This document shows positions 22,738-37,700 of a stretch of 64,000 nt of DNA, one piece after another (the stretch's first letter is position 1; each line of letters begins with the position of its first letter). Location: assembly GCA_032433765.1 (NCBI GenBank), contig JAVIAB010000049.1, positions 24,114,147-24,178,146 of the forward strand, written 5' to 3'. Source of the stretch: Megaustenia siamemsis. Its lineage: Eukaryota > Mollusca > Gastropoda > Stylommatophora > Ariophantidae. The notes below the pieces were generated by a model. The model was not told where the DNA came from and searched no databases. It worked only from the letters and a program-made list of their open reading frames with translations. The position numbers and the translations under genes are program-made.

Positions 22738-25700
22738 CTGTGGGGGACAAGAAGAGTTTACAATTGATTGTACAATACAACCTTTCGAACGCTAAAATTA
22801 TTTTAAAAAATAAAAAACAGACATTAATTTGGAAGATTTCGCTTCAAGTGTAGTAGGAGCAGTTATTAATATATAAATCTATTAAATTCAATAAAATACA
22901 CTAAATATTAAGTGAGACCATGAATAGAACTGCAGCAAATATAAATACAAAAGCATACACATAAGGCAAATAATTATATATCTCAAAAGGGCCATGTGAA
23001 CGAATGACCTGAAGAGGAAGTGACCAGGACCAAAGTACCTGTTGGTCACATGATAGCTCAATAGGTCAGATAGGTTCTTGAAGGCTAAAAAATAAAGCCA
23101 AACAAAGTAAGGATCTCCAGAGAAAGAGAAAGCTGGGGTTGTGAGAGGGAATCACAAAAGCCCACAAATAACTGATGCTTCCATATATTCTATCCACTCA
23201 TATCTGTCAGCTCTCACATTCTCCAGGTCAACTCCTCCATGTGAGCACACTCACATGTCTATAAAAATTTGGTCGTGATTCGATATTCCGATTGCTTACG
23301 ATGAAATTGTATGATGAAGGACAGTTTGGCATGTTCACTTTCGGTGCGGTTATGCCTTATGTCTTTTGGTGTGTGCTGTGGCTGTTATGATGAGGACTGC
23401 AGCTACCTTTCTTTGTTTGGATCCTTCAATGAGATGAGATGTTAATTCGGATGATTCCACTGACACGGCAGTTGAGCAATTATGGATTTTAATTTGTTTG
23501 CAGTGATACCTGGAGAATCAGAAACTGTAATAATTTCCTGAATTACATTAGACTGATGGCCTGAAATTTGAACACATTGGGCAGGGGTTCCCTGTGGTTT
23601 TACATTTATACGGCCGCTGTAAGTCAGCTAATCCAGCTGTATGTTCAGCTCCCTCAAAGCGTCGTTCATTGGCTATCTCGTGTTACAAAGGTTTCTTTGA
23701 TGTCTCACTGACTGCCAAGATTTCTTCCGTCATAATAAAAAAAATAAATAAATAAAAAAGAATTTCTTGAAAATTGATTAAATTTATTTATTTAAAAAAA
23801 AAAAAAAACCCCTTTCTATGATACCACTGCAATTTTGACCACATACTTGAAAAAATAAAGAATCCAACATCATCAGAGGAAATCCAACACTCTGAGGTCA
23901 CTGGAAGTAGTAATTAAGAAGGTATAGGGAGGGGAATGTTTTCTCGCAGCAAAGTGTCAAATTTCAAGTATTTGTATTTTGAGGTGATAATTTTTACAAC
24001 AAATCGTAATCTAGGGTTAAAATAACCTTGATTACCATTTATAAATTCAGTTATAAACACCACATCTTTAGATTTCCAGATCGGAGAATAGGGTCCTTGC
24101 ATTTTCATTTTATTGACTTTATACTTGAATATGAATTCTGTCTGTTATATCACATCACAAAATATGAATTCTGTCCGTTATATCACATCACAAAATATGA
24201 ATTCTGTCAGTTATATCACATCACAAAATATGAATTCTGTCCGTTATATCACATCACAAAATATGAATTCTGTCCGTTATATCACATCACAAAATATGAA
24301 TTCTGTCCGTTATATCACATCACAAAATATGAATTCTGTCTGTTATATCACATCACAAAATATGAATTCTGTCTGTTATATCACATCACAAAATATGAAT
24401 TCTGTCTGTTATATCACATCACAAAATATGAATTCTGTCTGTTATATCACATCACAAAATATGAATTCTGTCTGTTATATCACATCACAAAATATGAATT
24501 CTGTCTGTTATATCACATCACAAAATATGAATTCTGTCTGTTATATCACATCACAAAATATGAATTCTGTCTGTTATATCACATCACAAAATATGAATTC
24601 TGTCTGTTATATCACATCACAAAATATGAATTCTGTCTGTTATATCACATCACAAAATATGAATTCTGTCTGTTATATCACATCACAAAATATGAATTCT
24701 GTCTGTTATATCACATCACAAAATATGAATTCTGTCTGTTATATCACATCACAAAATATGAATTCTGTCTGTTATATCACATCACAAAATATGAATTCTG
24801 TCTGTTATATCACATCACAAAATATGAATAATGACAATTTGAGGCTCACAGAATCTGAAGATAGAAAGAGATGACAACACCAACAAAAACGTATTTAAAA
24901 TACGTCAAACTCACGATCTAACTCCTAGTCTCTGTTCCAACAAGGATTTTAAATTTGGTAGCGTCTGCCTCAGGTCATTAGTCCCAAGGCCACAGTAAAA
25001 CCTCAGCTGAGGACATATGAAAGATCAATCATGTGTAAACATGACTGGAGAGTTATACTTTTAGATTAAGCATGATTTAGCGATTGTGACAATAATTTAC
25101 ACTACAGACATTTTAAAAAAAATAAATAAACAGGACAAATCTGAAATAAGTGCAATGTGCCAAATACTTGGGCACAATAATAACATCAGATGGAAGATGC
25201 ACCACAGAAGGTGGATGCATAGCATACAAGAAACCTGCGACACCTTACCCAAAAGAGGAAAGAACAAAAAACAAAAATGGATAACTAACACCATCTTAGA
25301 AAAAATGGAAGAAAGCAGACAAGCGAAGAACACTGCCCAATACAATAAAATAGATAATGAGATACGCAAAATGTGCAAAAAGGCAAAAGAAGACTGGCTC
25401 AGCCAAAAATGTATAGAAATAGAAACTATGGAAAGCAAACAAGACTTTAGAGGAATGCACACAGAAATAAAGAGAATGACTAATAAAAATAAAAAAGCCA
25501 CAGAAGGTGGATGCATTTCAGACAAAAAAAGGAAAAATGCTAACAGACAATAAAGATATTATAGATAGATTGCAAGAATATATAACAGAACTATTTCATG
25601 ATCAAAGGGACAAGAAACCAGTTAAAAAATGTACATCAGGCTATACAATCTTAAAATCTAAGGTGGAAAAAGCTATAAAAACAATGAAAAAGGGAAAAGC

Positions 25701-28700
25701 AGCAGGACCTGCCTGACAGCATACAGATAGAGGTGATACAGGCACTAGAACATTTTGGCATTGAAGTGATTACAGACATTGAAGTGGATATGCAACGACA
25801 TATACCACACAGGATACATACCAAATGGACTAAAAACATCAACTTTCAATGCATTGCCTAAAAGGAATGGTGCATTTGATTGCAGTGACTTTAGAACAAT
25901 AAGCCTAATGAGCCATGTTACACAAATCTTGCTAAAAGTTATACAAGGAAGGATTCAGAATAAAATCAATACTGAATTAGATGAGCAGCAATTTGGATTT
26001 AGGAAAAATAGCGGGACAAAAGAAGCCATATTCTGCATGAGAACATTAATAAAAAAAAACACAGAAGTAAACAAACCAATATATGCCTGCTTCATAGACT
26101 ACACCAAAGCTTTTGAAAGAGTACACCACAAACAACTTATAGAATGCCTAAAAGAGATACATCTAGATGACATGGACATACGACTAATATGTAATCTATA
26201 CTGGGAGCAAACAGCAATAATAAAATATAACAAAGAGAACTCTACACCCATTGATATAAAAAGAGGAGTAAGACAGGGATAAGTTAACAGCTGAGATCCT
26301 CAAGGCAATTGATAGCCATAATCTAATACATCTCCAAAAAATGTTCAACATCATTTGGAAAACAGAGAAGACACCTCATAAATGGAAAAAAGGAATCATT
26401 GTTAAGATTCCAAAAAAGGGCAATCTTAGAGATTGTAACAACTGGAGGGGCGTGACACTTTTGTCAGTTGCCTCAAAGTTATTCTGCAAAATCATCCTAA
26501 ATAGAATAAAGGATTAAATAGATACAGTAATGCGTGAAGAACAGGCTGGGTTTAGAAAAGGGAGAAGCTGCCTTGACCACATTTTCACTCTACGACTTAT
26601 ATTGGAGGAACACATTGAAAAGCAAAAACATTTTGTACTTAACTTCATCGATTTCAAAAAAGCATTTGATAGTATTCATAGAGATTCTTTGTGGAAAATT
26701 CTGAAGCAATATGGCTTACCATCAAAAATCATAAATATTATCAAAGACATGTATGATGGTTACACATGTGCAGTTCGAACAGAGGAAGGACTGAGCGAAT
26801 GTTTCCCAATAGAAACTGGGGTTAAACAAGGATGTATTTTATCGCCCTTGTTATTTGGAATTGTTGTGGACTTCATAATGAAGAAATGCTGCACTGGTAA
26901 TAAAGGCATCGAATGGATACAAGGAGACCATTTGGAGGACCTTGACTTTGCTGATGACATAGTCCTCATCAGCAGTCAGATAAAAATGATGCAGGAAAAC
27001 ACAAATGAACTATTAGCAATAGCCAGCAAAATTGGGCTTGAGATCAATCATGAAAAGACTAAAGTCATTAAAAGTTTAATTCCAACAGATGACAAAATAT
27101 ACATGGAAAACAAACCAGTAGAAGAGATCGATCACTTTATCTATCTTGGAAGTCACATTGATCGAGAAGGGGATACAAGTAAAGAAATTAGAATCAGAAT
27201 TGCTAAAGCAGCAATGTCTTTCAGAAGCCTTGAAAAGTTGTGGAAATAAAAACTCATCAGCACAAACACAAAACTTAGGCTATTTAAATCAAATGTACTA
27301 TCAACCCTTACGTATGCATGTGAAAGCTGGAAAACAACAAGAGATATAGAAACAAAGTTGAACGCATTCGAAAATAAATGTCCAAGGAAAATACTTGGTA
27401 TAGCGTGGAACGAATTCAACACAAATGAGGAAATTAGAGAAATCGCCAATCAACCACTAATATCTTCAGTAATAGAGAAAAGACGATGGTCATATGTTGG
27501 ACATGTGATGAGAAGAGATAATAACCGAATAGCAAAGCAGGCCCTCATATGGAAAACAACAGGTAAGAGATAAAGAGGAAGACCCAGGGAGACACTGAGA
27601 AGAACATTGATGAGAGAGGCAAGAGCAACAGGGTTCGGCTCCCTCAATGAGATAGAGCTGCTTGCACAGAACAGAGACAAATGGCGAGATTTGATAAAAT
27701 ATCTTTAAAAGAAAACTGCTAGAACAAAAATTCAGATATGACAAGGTGTATCTTGGTCTACGCCCTATGGGCCGGCAACGGCTCGAAAGGTCAATAGATA
27801 GAAGACAGGGATGCATGCTATCACCAGGCTTGTTCAATCTATACACTGAGCAAATTTTTAAAAAAACATCATAGAGATGCCAGGCCTATAAATTAATGGA
27901 AAGATAATCAATTACATAAGATATGCTGACGGTACTGTACTACTAGCAGAAAATCCTAAAGATCTACAACAATTACTTAATGAAATAAACATGACAAGCA
28001 AACAATATGGAGGACTAGATATAAATATCAAAAAGACTAAAACTATGATCATAAACAAAGAAGATACTCAAAACCCACAAGTGGATATCAAAATAGAAGG
28101 AATAGACCTGGAGACAGTTCAGAACTACAACTACCTTGGACATACTATAACCAGTGATGGAAAATGTACAACTGAAATAAACAAAAGAATAGGAATGGTA
28201 AAAAGTAATTTTAATGTAATGAAGAACATACTAACATCAAAACAAATAACACCAGGGCTAAAACTAACAATAGCAAAATGTTACATATTCTCATTATTCC
28301 TATATGGTGCAGAAACATGGACATTAGACAAGAAAACAGAACAGAGAATTGAAGCCTTTGAAATGTGGATATACAGAAGAATAAGTCGAATTGGATGGAA
28401 GGAAAAGAAAACAAACGATGAAGTCTTAAAACAACTAAAAATGAAAAGAGAACTACTAAGCACAATTCAAACAAGACAAATGCGATTTTTGGGCCATGTT
28501 AAAAGACACAACAGCCTACTAAAAGTAATCCTGGATGGGGAAAATACAAGGTAAAAGAGGCAGAGGCAGACCAAGACTAACATGGACGAGTAACATCAAA
28601 AGATGGGCAAATCAGCCTATGACAACCTGCACCATCAAAGCAAGAGTCAGAGCAGAATGGCGCTCGATGATGATGGAAAATGCACCACAGAAATAAAAAG

Positions 28701-31700
28701 CAGAATAGTTCAAGCCAAAATAGCATTTCAGAAAATGAAAAACATTCTACGCAACAAGTCTATGTCAAATAGAAGTGAGAAAGAGAGTTCATTGGTGCTA
28801 TATAGAGCCAATTCTTGCCTATGAAAGCAAATCATGGACAGTAAACAAACAGGCCACAGAGATGAGATTTCTCAGAAGAATGCTGAAAGTTCCCTGGACA
28901 GCTAAAAAGACAGATGAGGAAGTTCTCAAAGAGGGCAACACAAAAAGGGAGCTCCTAAAAACATCAGAAAGAAACAAACAACATTTTTCAGGCACATAAT
29001 GAGAAGAGGAAAGTTGGAATACTTGGATACAACTGGAAAAATACAGGGAAAGAGAGATCCTGGATGACAAAGACAGAAAATATTAGATAGCTTTGTGTCA
29101 TGGAATGGAAAACAGTCAACAACAGAATTAATGCGATGCACTGTAGATAGAAGATTGTGGAAGAACATGACCACCTACGCCAACTGGTATGGCACATGAT
29201 GATGATGATGAGGTGTGATAGTTTCTGAACTTGCTCCCTTTTCAGTGTCTCTCTAGATCTTCCTTTTTTTTGTACCCTGATGTTTCCCATAGAAGAGCCT
29301 GTTTTGGAATTCTCTTGTCTCTTCTCAGCACATGTCTGACCTATGTCCGTCTTCTCTTCCTAATTGTAGATGAGATCTTTGGTTGCATGACCATTTCTCT
29401 TATCTCTATAGAAGTCTTAAATTCATTCCTTTGTACACAGAGTATTCTTCCAAAGTGTTTAGTTTTATCTCAATCTCTTTTGCTGTTTTCCACCTTTTAC
29501 ACGCATAGGCTGGTTAGCGGGGTAGAGTTCTGCCCTACCAAAGGAGGAGTAAGACGCTAATATTTTTATTGAGAAGAGACAAATAACTTACGTGGCTAAT
29601 ATTTTTATTGAGAAGAGACAAATAACTTACGTGTCTAATATTTTTATTGAGATGAGACAAATAACTTACGTGTCTAATATTTTTATTGAGAAGAGACAAA
29701 TAACTTACGTGGCTAATATTTTTATTGAGAAGAGACAAATAACTTATGTGGCTAATATTTTTATTGAGAAGAGACAAATAACTTATGTGGTTAATATTTT
29801 TATTGAGAAGAGACAAATAACTTATGTGGTTAATATTTTTATTGAGAAGAGACAAATAACTTATGTGGTTAATATTTTTATTGAGAAGAGACAAATAACT
29901 TATGTGGTTAATATTTTTATTGAGAAGAGACAAATAACTTATGTGGCTAATATTTTTATTGAGAAGAGACAAATAACTTATGTGGCTAATATTTTTATTG
30001 AGAAGAGACAAATAACTTATGTGGCTAATATTTTTATTGAGAAGAGACAAATAACTTATGTGGCTAATATTTTTATTGAGAAGAGACAAATAACGTACAT
30101 GGCTAATATTTTTATTGGGAAGAGACAAATAACTTATGTGGCTAATATTTTTATTGAGAAGAGACAAATAACGTACGTGGCTAATATTTTTATTGAGAAG
30201 AGACAAATAACGTACGTGGCTAATATTTTTATTGGGAAGAGACAAATAACGTACATGGCTAATATATTTTTTATTGAGAAGAGACAAATAACGTACGTGG
30301 GGCTAATATATTTCTTTATTGAGCAGAGACAAAAAAACTTACTTGACTAATATTTTTGTTGAGAAGAAAGACTGCATAGTTGTATTGAAACTTCTCCTTG
30401 CCTTTACCATACAAAGGAAATCTTCAGGAAAGAAAACAATGAAATTAACACTCAGTTCAAACCCATAGGGGTTTGAGATCATCCAGAAATGATATTTTTT
30501 CTCACCAGTTGTTCTCATCTTCACTCGATAACTTCATTTTGTTAACTGTTGAATATGTACAAAATGAAACCCATCCCAGTGGCTTTATTACAAACACGTG
30601 TAAGGTACATCGGCAGGTGTGGCAGAATTAAATAGAGCTCAAATTAACAGTTAATAAACCCTAGATAACGATACCTATCTGAAACTCTCCCAGTTACGAT
30701 ACAGTAGTAAAAATTACTACCACTTAAATGTAACATTAGGTGCTCTAAAAATAGTAATTTCTCTAACTTTTGATACGGTCCCATGTGTTCACACTATGTA
30801 AAACATGGGGACTCGAAACTCTTGGCTCAAGTTGATTTAAGACCTGAGTTTCACCTCATGGACCGGGCATATTACAATGTCTATCGGTACAGTTGCCAGA
30901 AGTCTGTCAGTATGTTCGGCGACCACCTGGCGCTATTCGTTGTGTTTCCAGAGTCACAAATAGTTGTTTGATGTCTGCCAATGGCCAGAGGGTTTTATTT
31001 AGCATTAAACGATATATCTTACAATCTCAAAAGAAAAGAAACAAAAATTGAAATAGCAATGGAAACAGGTTAAATACTCAGAGGTCACTGGAAGTGGTAA
31101 TTAGGAAAATTTGAACATGGAAAAATGTCATATATTTGTGGAATTTGTGTTTTGATGCTGTAAATTTTACTACTCTATCATAACTTAGGTAAATTTTACT
31201 ATGGTATCATAACTTAGGTAAATTTTACTATGGTATCATAACCTAGGTAAATTTTACTACGATATCCAAACATAGGTAAATTTTACTATGGTATCATAAC
31301 CTAGGTAAATTTTACTATGGTATCATAACCTAGGTAAATTTTACTATGGTATCATAACCTAGGTAAATTTTACTATGGTATCATAACCTAGGTAAATTTT
31401 ACTATGGTATCACAATCTAGGTAAATTTTACTACAGTATCATAACCTAGGTAAATTTTACTATGGTATCACAATCTAGGTAAATTTTACTATGGTATCAC
31501 AATCTAGGTAAATTTTACTATGGTATCACAATCTAGGTAAATTTTACTATGGTATCATAACCTAGGTAAATTTTACTACGGTATCATAACCTAGGTAAAT
31601 TTTACTACAGTATCATAACCTAGGTAAATTTTACTATGGTATCACAATCTATGTAAATTTTACTACAGTATCATAACCTAGGTAAATTTTACTATGGTAT

Positions 31701-34700
31701 CACAATCTAAGTAAATTTAACTATGGTATCATAACCTATGGTTAACAAGAACCAACATCAAAGAAGACAATTGATAATCAATTTAAAATCAGTTCCAACC
31801 TCATACTTAACAAGCCAGAAACATCAATTCAGTTCACTGCAAGATATGAGGAGGTAAAATAAACAATAAGCAAGTGCTGTATAAATACACAAATAAAGAG
31901 TGAAACATTGACACTTACTCCCTGTCCTTCTCTGTCAACTTGCTGTGTATGTGGTCTATAATTGTGGAGCGTGAGCCATTGTGAACCATCGGGTAACGAA
32001 GAGGCAAGTCCATGAAAAGAGAAATCATCTGCGTGAGGTGACAGGTAAAGCCCAAAGCCACAGAAACCCGCAATTCCTCCTGGCCTGATAAAGAAAGTGT
32101 AAAAGTTGGACAATGTGTGCATTTCTTAGCTCATAATTCTTAACAAATTCTTAAATACAATTAAGACAAGACAAATGAAATTTTTGGGGCATGTTAAAAG
32201 ACACAACAGCCTACTAAAAGTAATATTGGAAGGAAAAATACAAGGTAAAAGAGGCAGAGGCAGACCAAGACTAACATGGACGAGTAACATCAAAAGATGG
32301 ACAAGTCAATCTATGTCAGCCTGCACCATCAAAGCAAGAAACAGAGTAGAATGGCGATCCATGGTAGCCAACCTTCGTTGCGGAGAAGGCATGCGATGAT
32401 GATGATGAATTCTTAATTCTTAACAGCCTCACATGGTGTACAGTGGAGTGTACAAAAATATTTCCACAGATAGTTCAGTTACAAATTTGTCCAAAAAAAA
32501 AAAATAAAAATGAGAAAAATCAAATCTTTCATTCCTTTGGAAGCTGCTGCAGCTGAGTGGTTATGTCGATTGTACAGTGTGTTTATAAAGTCACTGTGCT
32601 GTGATTTGAAAAATATTTGTGAAATTACGTTACTGATTCATGAAATTTACTTCATGATATTCTGTGTCCACGATCCTGTTTTCAGCATAACACAACAAGC
32701 TGTTATATCCACAGTTTCATTGCTGAAAGGAAATGGTGTTAAACACTGAAAACAGCCGCAGCATCACTGACTTATTTAGAAAGCATATTTGCATTATTTC
32801 ACGTGGAATCTGGTCTGCTCGATTCACCAGACCTAACTCTACCTGACTATTATCTGTGGGGTGTGCTGAAAGGAAAAGTTTATCTAAATAATCCGCAAAC
32901 AGTTAATGACTTGAAGGCAGAAATTCTCACTATACCAAACAAATATCACCGGTCATCATCCAGAAGGTTTTAACAAATATAAAGAGGTGAATCAACAAAT
33001 GTCTTGAGGCCCGTGGTGGACATTTTGAACACATGCTGTTGACTCAACTTCATCGTGTGAACAACCACTTTACCCAATACAAACCAGCCAAGAGCAGTAG
33101 TGCATAGATGAATAATAACAAATTACGTTACAATTTCCCATAATTTCAAAAAATATTTTCATCGCACAGTGACTTTATAAACACCCTGTAGAATTGGTAC
33201 TATAAGTATATGGAAGAATTTGAGTCAACTATAGTGTTGGCTGTGAAGAACTTGAAATCGTAACAAACTATGAATATCTGGGATCTGTAGTAACACTGGA
33301 GACTGCCAGAAAGAGATCAGAATAAGATTAGCAATAAGTAAAAAAAAAAATTAAAGAGCCCCCGTCACGTCAAGTGGTGTATATGGAATATGGTGTTAGT
33401 GACCATAATTTTTACAGACCTTCAGCACATGATTTTTGGGGTAATGTGGTCGGTATTACGCCCGTGCGCTTTACTTTCCCAGAAAAAATCCGGTACCCAT
33501 TTAAGGCTGGGTGAACCCGTAAGCCGTCGATTGGGATCGAACCCTACCTCTTGCCCTTTGTAGTCCAGTTCACTAACCACTGAGCTATCACGGCTCCCAA
33601 GATTAGCAACAGTAACACACACAAAAATTAATCGCCATGAAGAACATGTGGCACAAAACCAGCAAAGTAGTAAAATTAAAATTACTGAGGACATGTATCT
33701 TTCCTACTGCAATATAAGGTTGCAATGAAGACATAATAAAAGATTTAAAATTTAGAAAGACCTGGCTTATAAACCCCATTCTACAGGGGAAATAAAAATA
33801 CCAGGACCACGTCAAAAGATACAGCGGGCTGGAAAGAACAATAATGGAAGGCATGGTTCCTGGGCGATGCATGAGGGGCAGACCAAGAAGAAGGTGGTCG
33901 TCAAGACATCAAGGAAACCTTGAACATGACAACAGAAGAAATGGGAGATCTGGCTAGCGAGAGAGATTCTTTCAGATGGGCTGTGGTGAATTCAACATTC
34001 TGTGGGAGATCTGGCTATAGACAAGAGATGTTTTCAGGCAGACTGTGGTGAATGTAACATTCTGTAGGAGATCTGGCTACAGACAGAGATGCTTTCAGGC
34101 AAGTTGTGATGAATGCAATGTTCTGTGGGAGATCTGGCTATAGCCAGAGATGCTTTCAGGCGGACTGTGGTGAATGCAACGTTCTGTAGGAGATCTGGCT
34201 ATAGACAGAGATGCTCTCAGGCAGGTTGTGGTGAATGCAATGTTCTGTAGGAGATCTGGCTATAGACAGAGATGCTTTCAGGTGGACTGTGGTGAATGCA
34301 ACGTTCTGTAGGAGATCTGGCTATAGATAGGGATGCTTTCAGGCGGACTGTGATGAATGCAACGTTCTGTAGGAGATCTGGCTATAGACATAGATGCTTT
34401 CAGGCAGGTTGTGGTGAATGCAATGTTCTGTAGGAGATCTGGCTATAGACAGAGATGCTCTCAGGCAGGTTGTGGTGAATGCAATGTTCTGTAGGAGATC
34501 TGGCTATATACAGAGATGCTTTCAGGTGGACTGTGGTGAATGCAACGTTCTGTAGGAGATCTGGCTATAGATAGGGATGCTTTCAGGCGGACTGTGATGA
34601 ATGCAACGTTCTGTAGGAGATCTGGCTATAGCCAGAGATGCTCTCAGGCAGGTTGTGGTGAATGCAATGTTCTGCAAAGGGCATATGACCTGACGATGAT

Positions 34701-37700
34701 AGTGTTGGTTTCTTGAGATAAGCGCTATAAGAACAATTTTACATTTGTGGAACATGCAAGTTGTGAGCTCATGAAGACATGTTATATGTGAATGTTTCTG
34801 AAATTAGTACAGCATGCAGTGGTTGAGATCTCTTTCACATATTCACATTTCTACCTAGCAAGCTGTGAGCTGATTAAGACATTTTCATATGAACATTTCT
34901 GATCTAGCACATTATCTGCTGATTGAGACATGTTCTATGTGAATATTTCTGGAATTAGTTTGGTATGTAAGGATTGAGGCATGTTCTACGTGAATATTTC
35001 TGGAATTAGTTTGGTATGTAAGGATTGAGACATGTTCTATGTGAGTATTTCTGGAATTAGTTTGGTATGTATGGATTGTGGCATGTTCTGTGGAAACATA
35101 TAAAAAAACTAGTATAATGTTAGTTGACCGAGACATGTCCTATGTAATAACTTCTGGAAATAGTAAGTTGTGAGCTGATCAAGAAATATTCTATGTAATA
35201 ATTTCTGAAACTAGTATGTTGTAAGTTATATGACACAACCGTGTAAGCACTTGCATACCTTGATAGTCCTCAGCATTTGGAAGTCGTACATTGCAAATGT
35301 AAAAATTTTGACTTTTCTCATCCTATAGAATGAAAACAGAAAATATTTTTATTTTTAAAATGTTCAGCAAGGTTTAAGTGGCATGTCAACTGTCTCTATA
35401 ACTGAAAAATACAAACATTAAAATGACATTTAATAACAAATTATAAATCACATATTCTTGTCATCTCTCCAATTATCATCATCATCAAGTACCAAACCTG
35501 CTGGCACAGGTGATCATGTCTCTCCACAACTTCCGATCTCGACAGTTATTTATCAATTCTATTGTTGACCTTCTGCCAAGCCATTCTCTTAAGCTGTCTG
35601 TTATCTTTTCTCTTTGCTTCCCTCTATCTCTTCATTCCTCAAATTTCCCAGTTGTTACAATATATTCCAGCTGTTCTCTTCTCATTACATGGCCAAAAAA
35701 TGATGATTGTTTCTTCCTAATATTGGAAATTAGCTCTCTTTTTGCTTTGGCCTCTTTCAGAACATTTTCATTACTCTTCTTAGCTGTCCATGGCATTCTC
35801 AACATTCTTCTGTAAAACCACATTTCTACAGACTCCATTGATTTCCTTGTCTGTTGTCCTATTGTCCATGATTCACATCCATATGTTAAGACTGGCTCTA
35901 CATAACATTTAAGAACTAATTTTCTTGTTTCTAATTTTTCCTCAAAATACAAATTCTTGAAATTTGAAGGTCTGCCACGTGCAAACATTCCTCCTTCACC
36001 CCGATACTTTCTTAATAACTACTTCTAGTGACCCCTCACTGTTGGATTTGTTTCCTCTGAAGTTGAATCAGATAGAAATATGCCCACCGTAAAAAGTACT
36101 ATGAGATTGTACAAAAGGGGCTATTTTTTTTGTAAATTGTGCTATTTTTTCAAGAAATTTTTTGTTTCTTTCTCCTCGGCTGTCACCGAGACATCAAACA
36201 ATCCTTTGTAACATGAGATAGCCAGTGAACGATGCTAAGTGGAAGCCGAACACACAGCTGGATTGAAGGACTGATGACTGTTGTGTGAGAATAGACAACA
36301 CAACACTTCCAGTAGCCATGCGCGATGGGGTCAAATTTTAGACCATAAATCTAATGTAACCCAGGAAATGATTACAGCCGTGTGTTTCTGCTAGGTTAAA
36401 CACACAGATGTGTAGTAAAAGTTCACAGAAAATATTATTTTCCTAACTCCACACATCCAAAGAGATTAGGTTAAATACAAAAATAACAATTTTCAACTCC
36501 AATGTTAAAGTCAGTCCTATTATATGGCTGTGAAACATGGAGAACAACAAAATTGACAATCATGAAGATACAGACTTGCATTAATGGATGCTTACGCAGA
36601 ATAAAAGGATGGAGATGGCAGGACAAAATCACTAACATAGAATTATGGAAATGTACCAGTGGATAAAGAGATACAGCGAAGATGATGGCACTGGATAGGA
36701 TACATACTACGGAAGCTAACTGAGAGTATTACACAACAATCCATTTTTTGGAATCCCCAGCAGAAAAGACAAAGAGGAAGACCAAGAAATTCTTGGAGAA
36801 GACAGACAGAAGCAGAGATGAAGATGATGGGGAAGACATGGAATGATCTTAAAAGAATGGCAAGAAACAGAGCAACTTGGAAAGTGTTTGTTGAAGACTT
36901 ATGCTCCACAGGGAGCTGAAAGGTAGAAGAAGACATGTAACAAGTGGTAATAATTTTTACGACAATATGATGAAAACAGGTAGCGTAATCTAGGGTTAAT
37001 ATTACCTAAAGTCTATGTCTAAATTACCTTAAAGACAACAGGATGAAGTATTGTATAAGGTAACAAATGTGAATGATGTGCTAAAAGTTCAATAACACTG
37101 ACCTCTGTGATAGGGTAGATATCATGCACCATTTCTCTAATGATCTGTTTCCTCCTAAACAAGACCTGAGCATTTTCTTTGACCAACATCTCTCTGCAAA
37201 CATAAACACATGACACAGTCATCGTTAATGAGACATTTTATCAATGATAAAAACATTGATGAATAAACTGAAAGATCATCATCTGGTCACATGTCCTTGC
37301 TTGGCAGAATGTTGCATCCACCACAGCAGGTCTGAAAGAATCTATCTAGCCAGATCTCCCACAGAATGTTGCATCCACCACAGCAGGTCTGAAAGAATCT
37401 ATCTAGCCAGATCTCCCACAGAATGTTGCATTCACCACAGCAGGTCTGAAAGAATCTGTCTCTAGCCAGATCTCCCACAGAATGTTGCATTCACCACAGC
37501 AGGTCTGAAAGAATCTGTCTCTAGCCAGATCTCCCACAGAATGTTGCATTCACCACAGCAGGTCTGAAAGAATCTGTCTCTAGCCAGATCTCCCACAGAA
37601 TGTTGCATTCACCACAGCAGGTCTGAAAGAATCTGTCTCTAGCCAGATCTCCCACAGAATGTTGCATTCACCACAGCAGGTCTGAAAGAATCTGTCTCTA

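Noticed and set aside
24028..24874. 267- and 253-codon open frames
   Set aside because: Pure translation of the 33-bp minisatellite in two frames; no codon-level constraint.
29535..30350. About 250-codon open frames on both strands
   Set aside because: Array artefact. The LLNKNIS repeat reflects exon-end duplication and is not a separate gene; reading through from the real exon meets a stop soon after the donor.
31829..32122. 97-codon minus frame as the exon product
   Set aside because: It overlaps a real UVRAG exon but in the wrong frame; the phase chain and family motifs (PLRYP, GSRST) select another frame.
33540..33600. Functional tRNA gene (A and B boxes)
   Set aside because: Boxes belong to the head of SINE 1: the sequence continues into the SINE body, has target duplications, recurs at 39625 and 48124, and lacks a convincing full cloverleaf.
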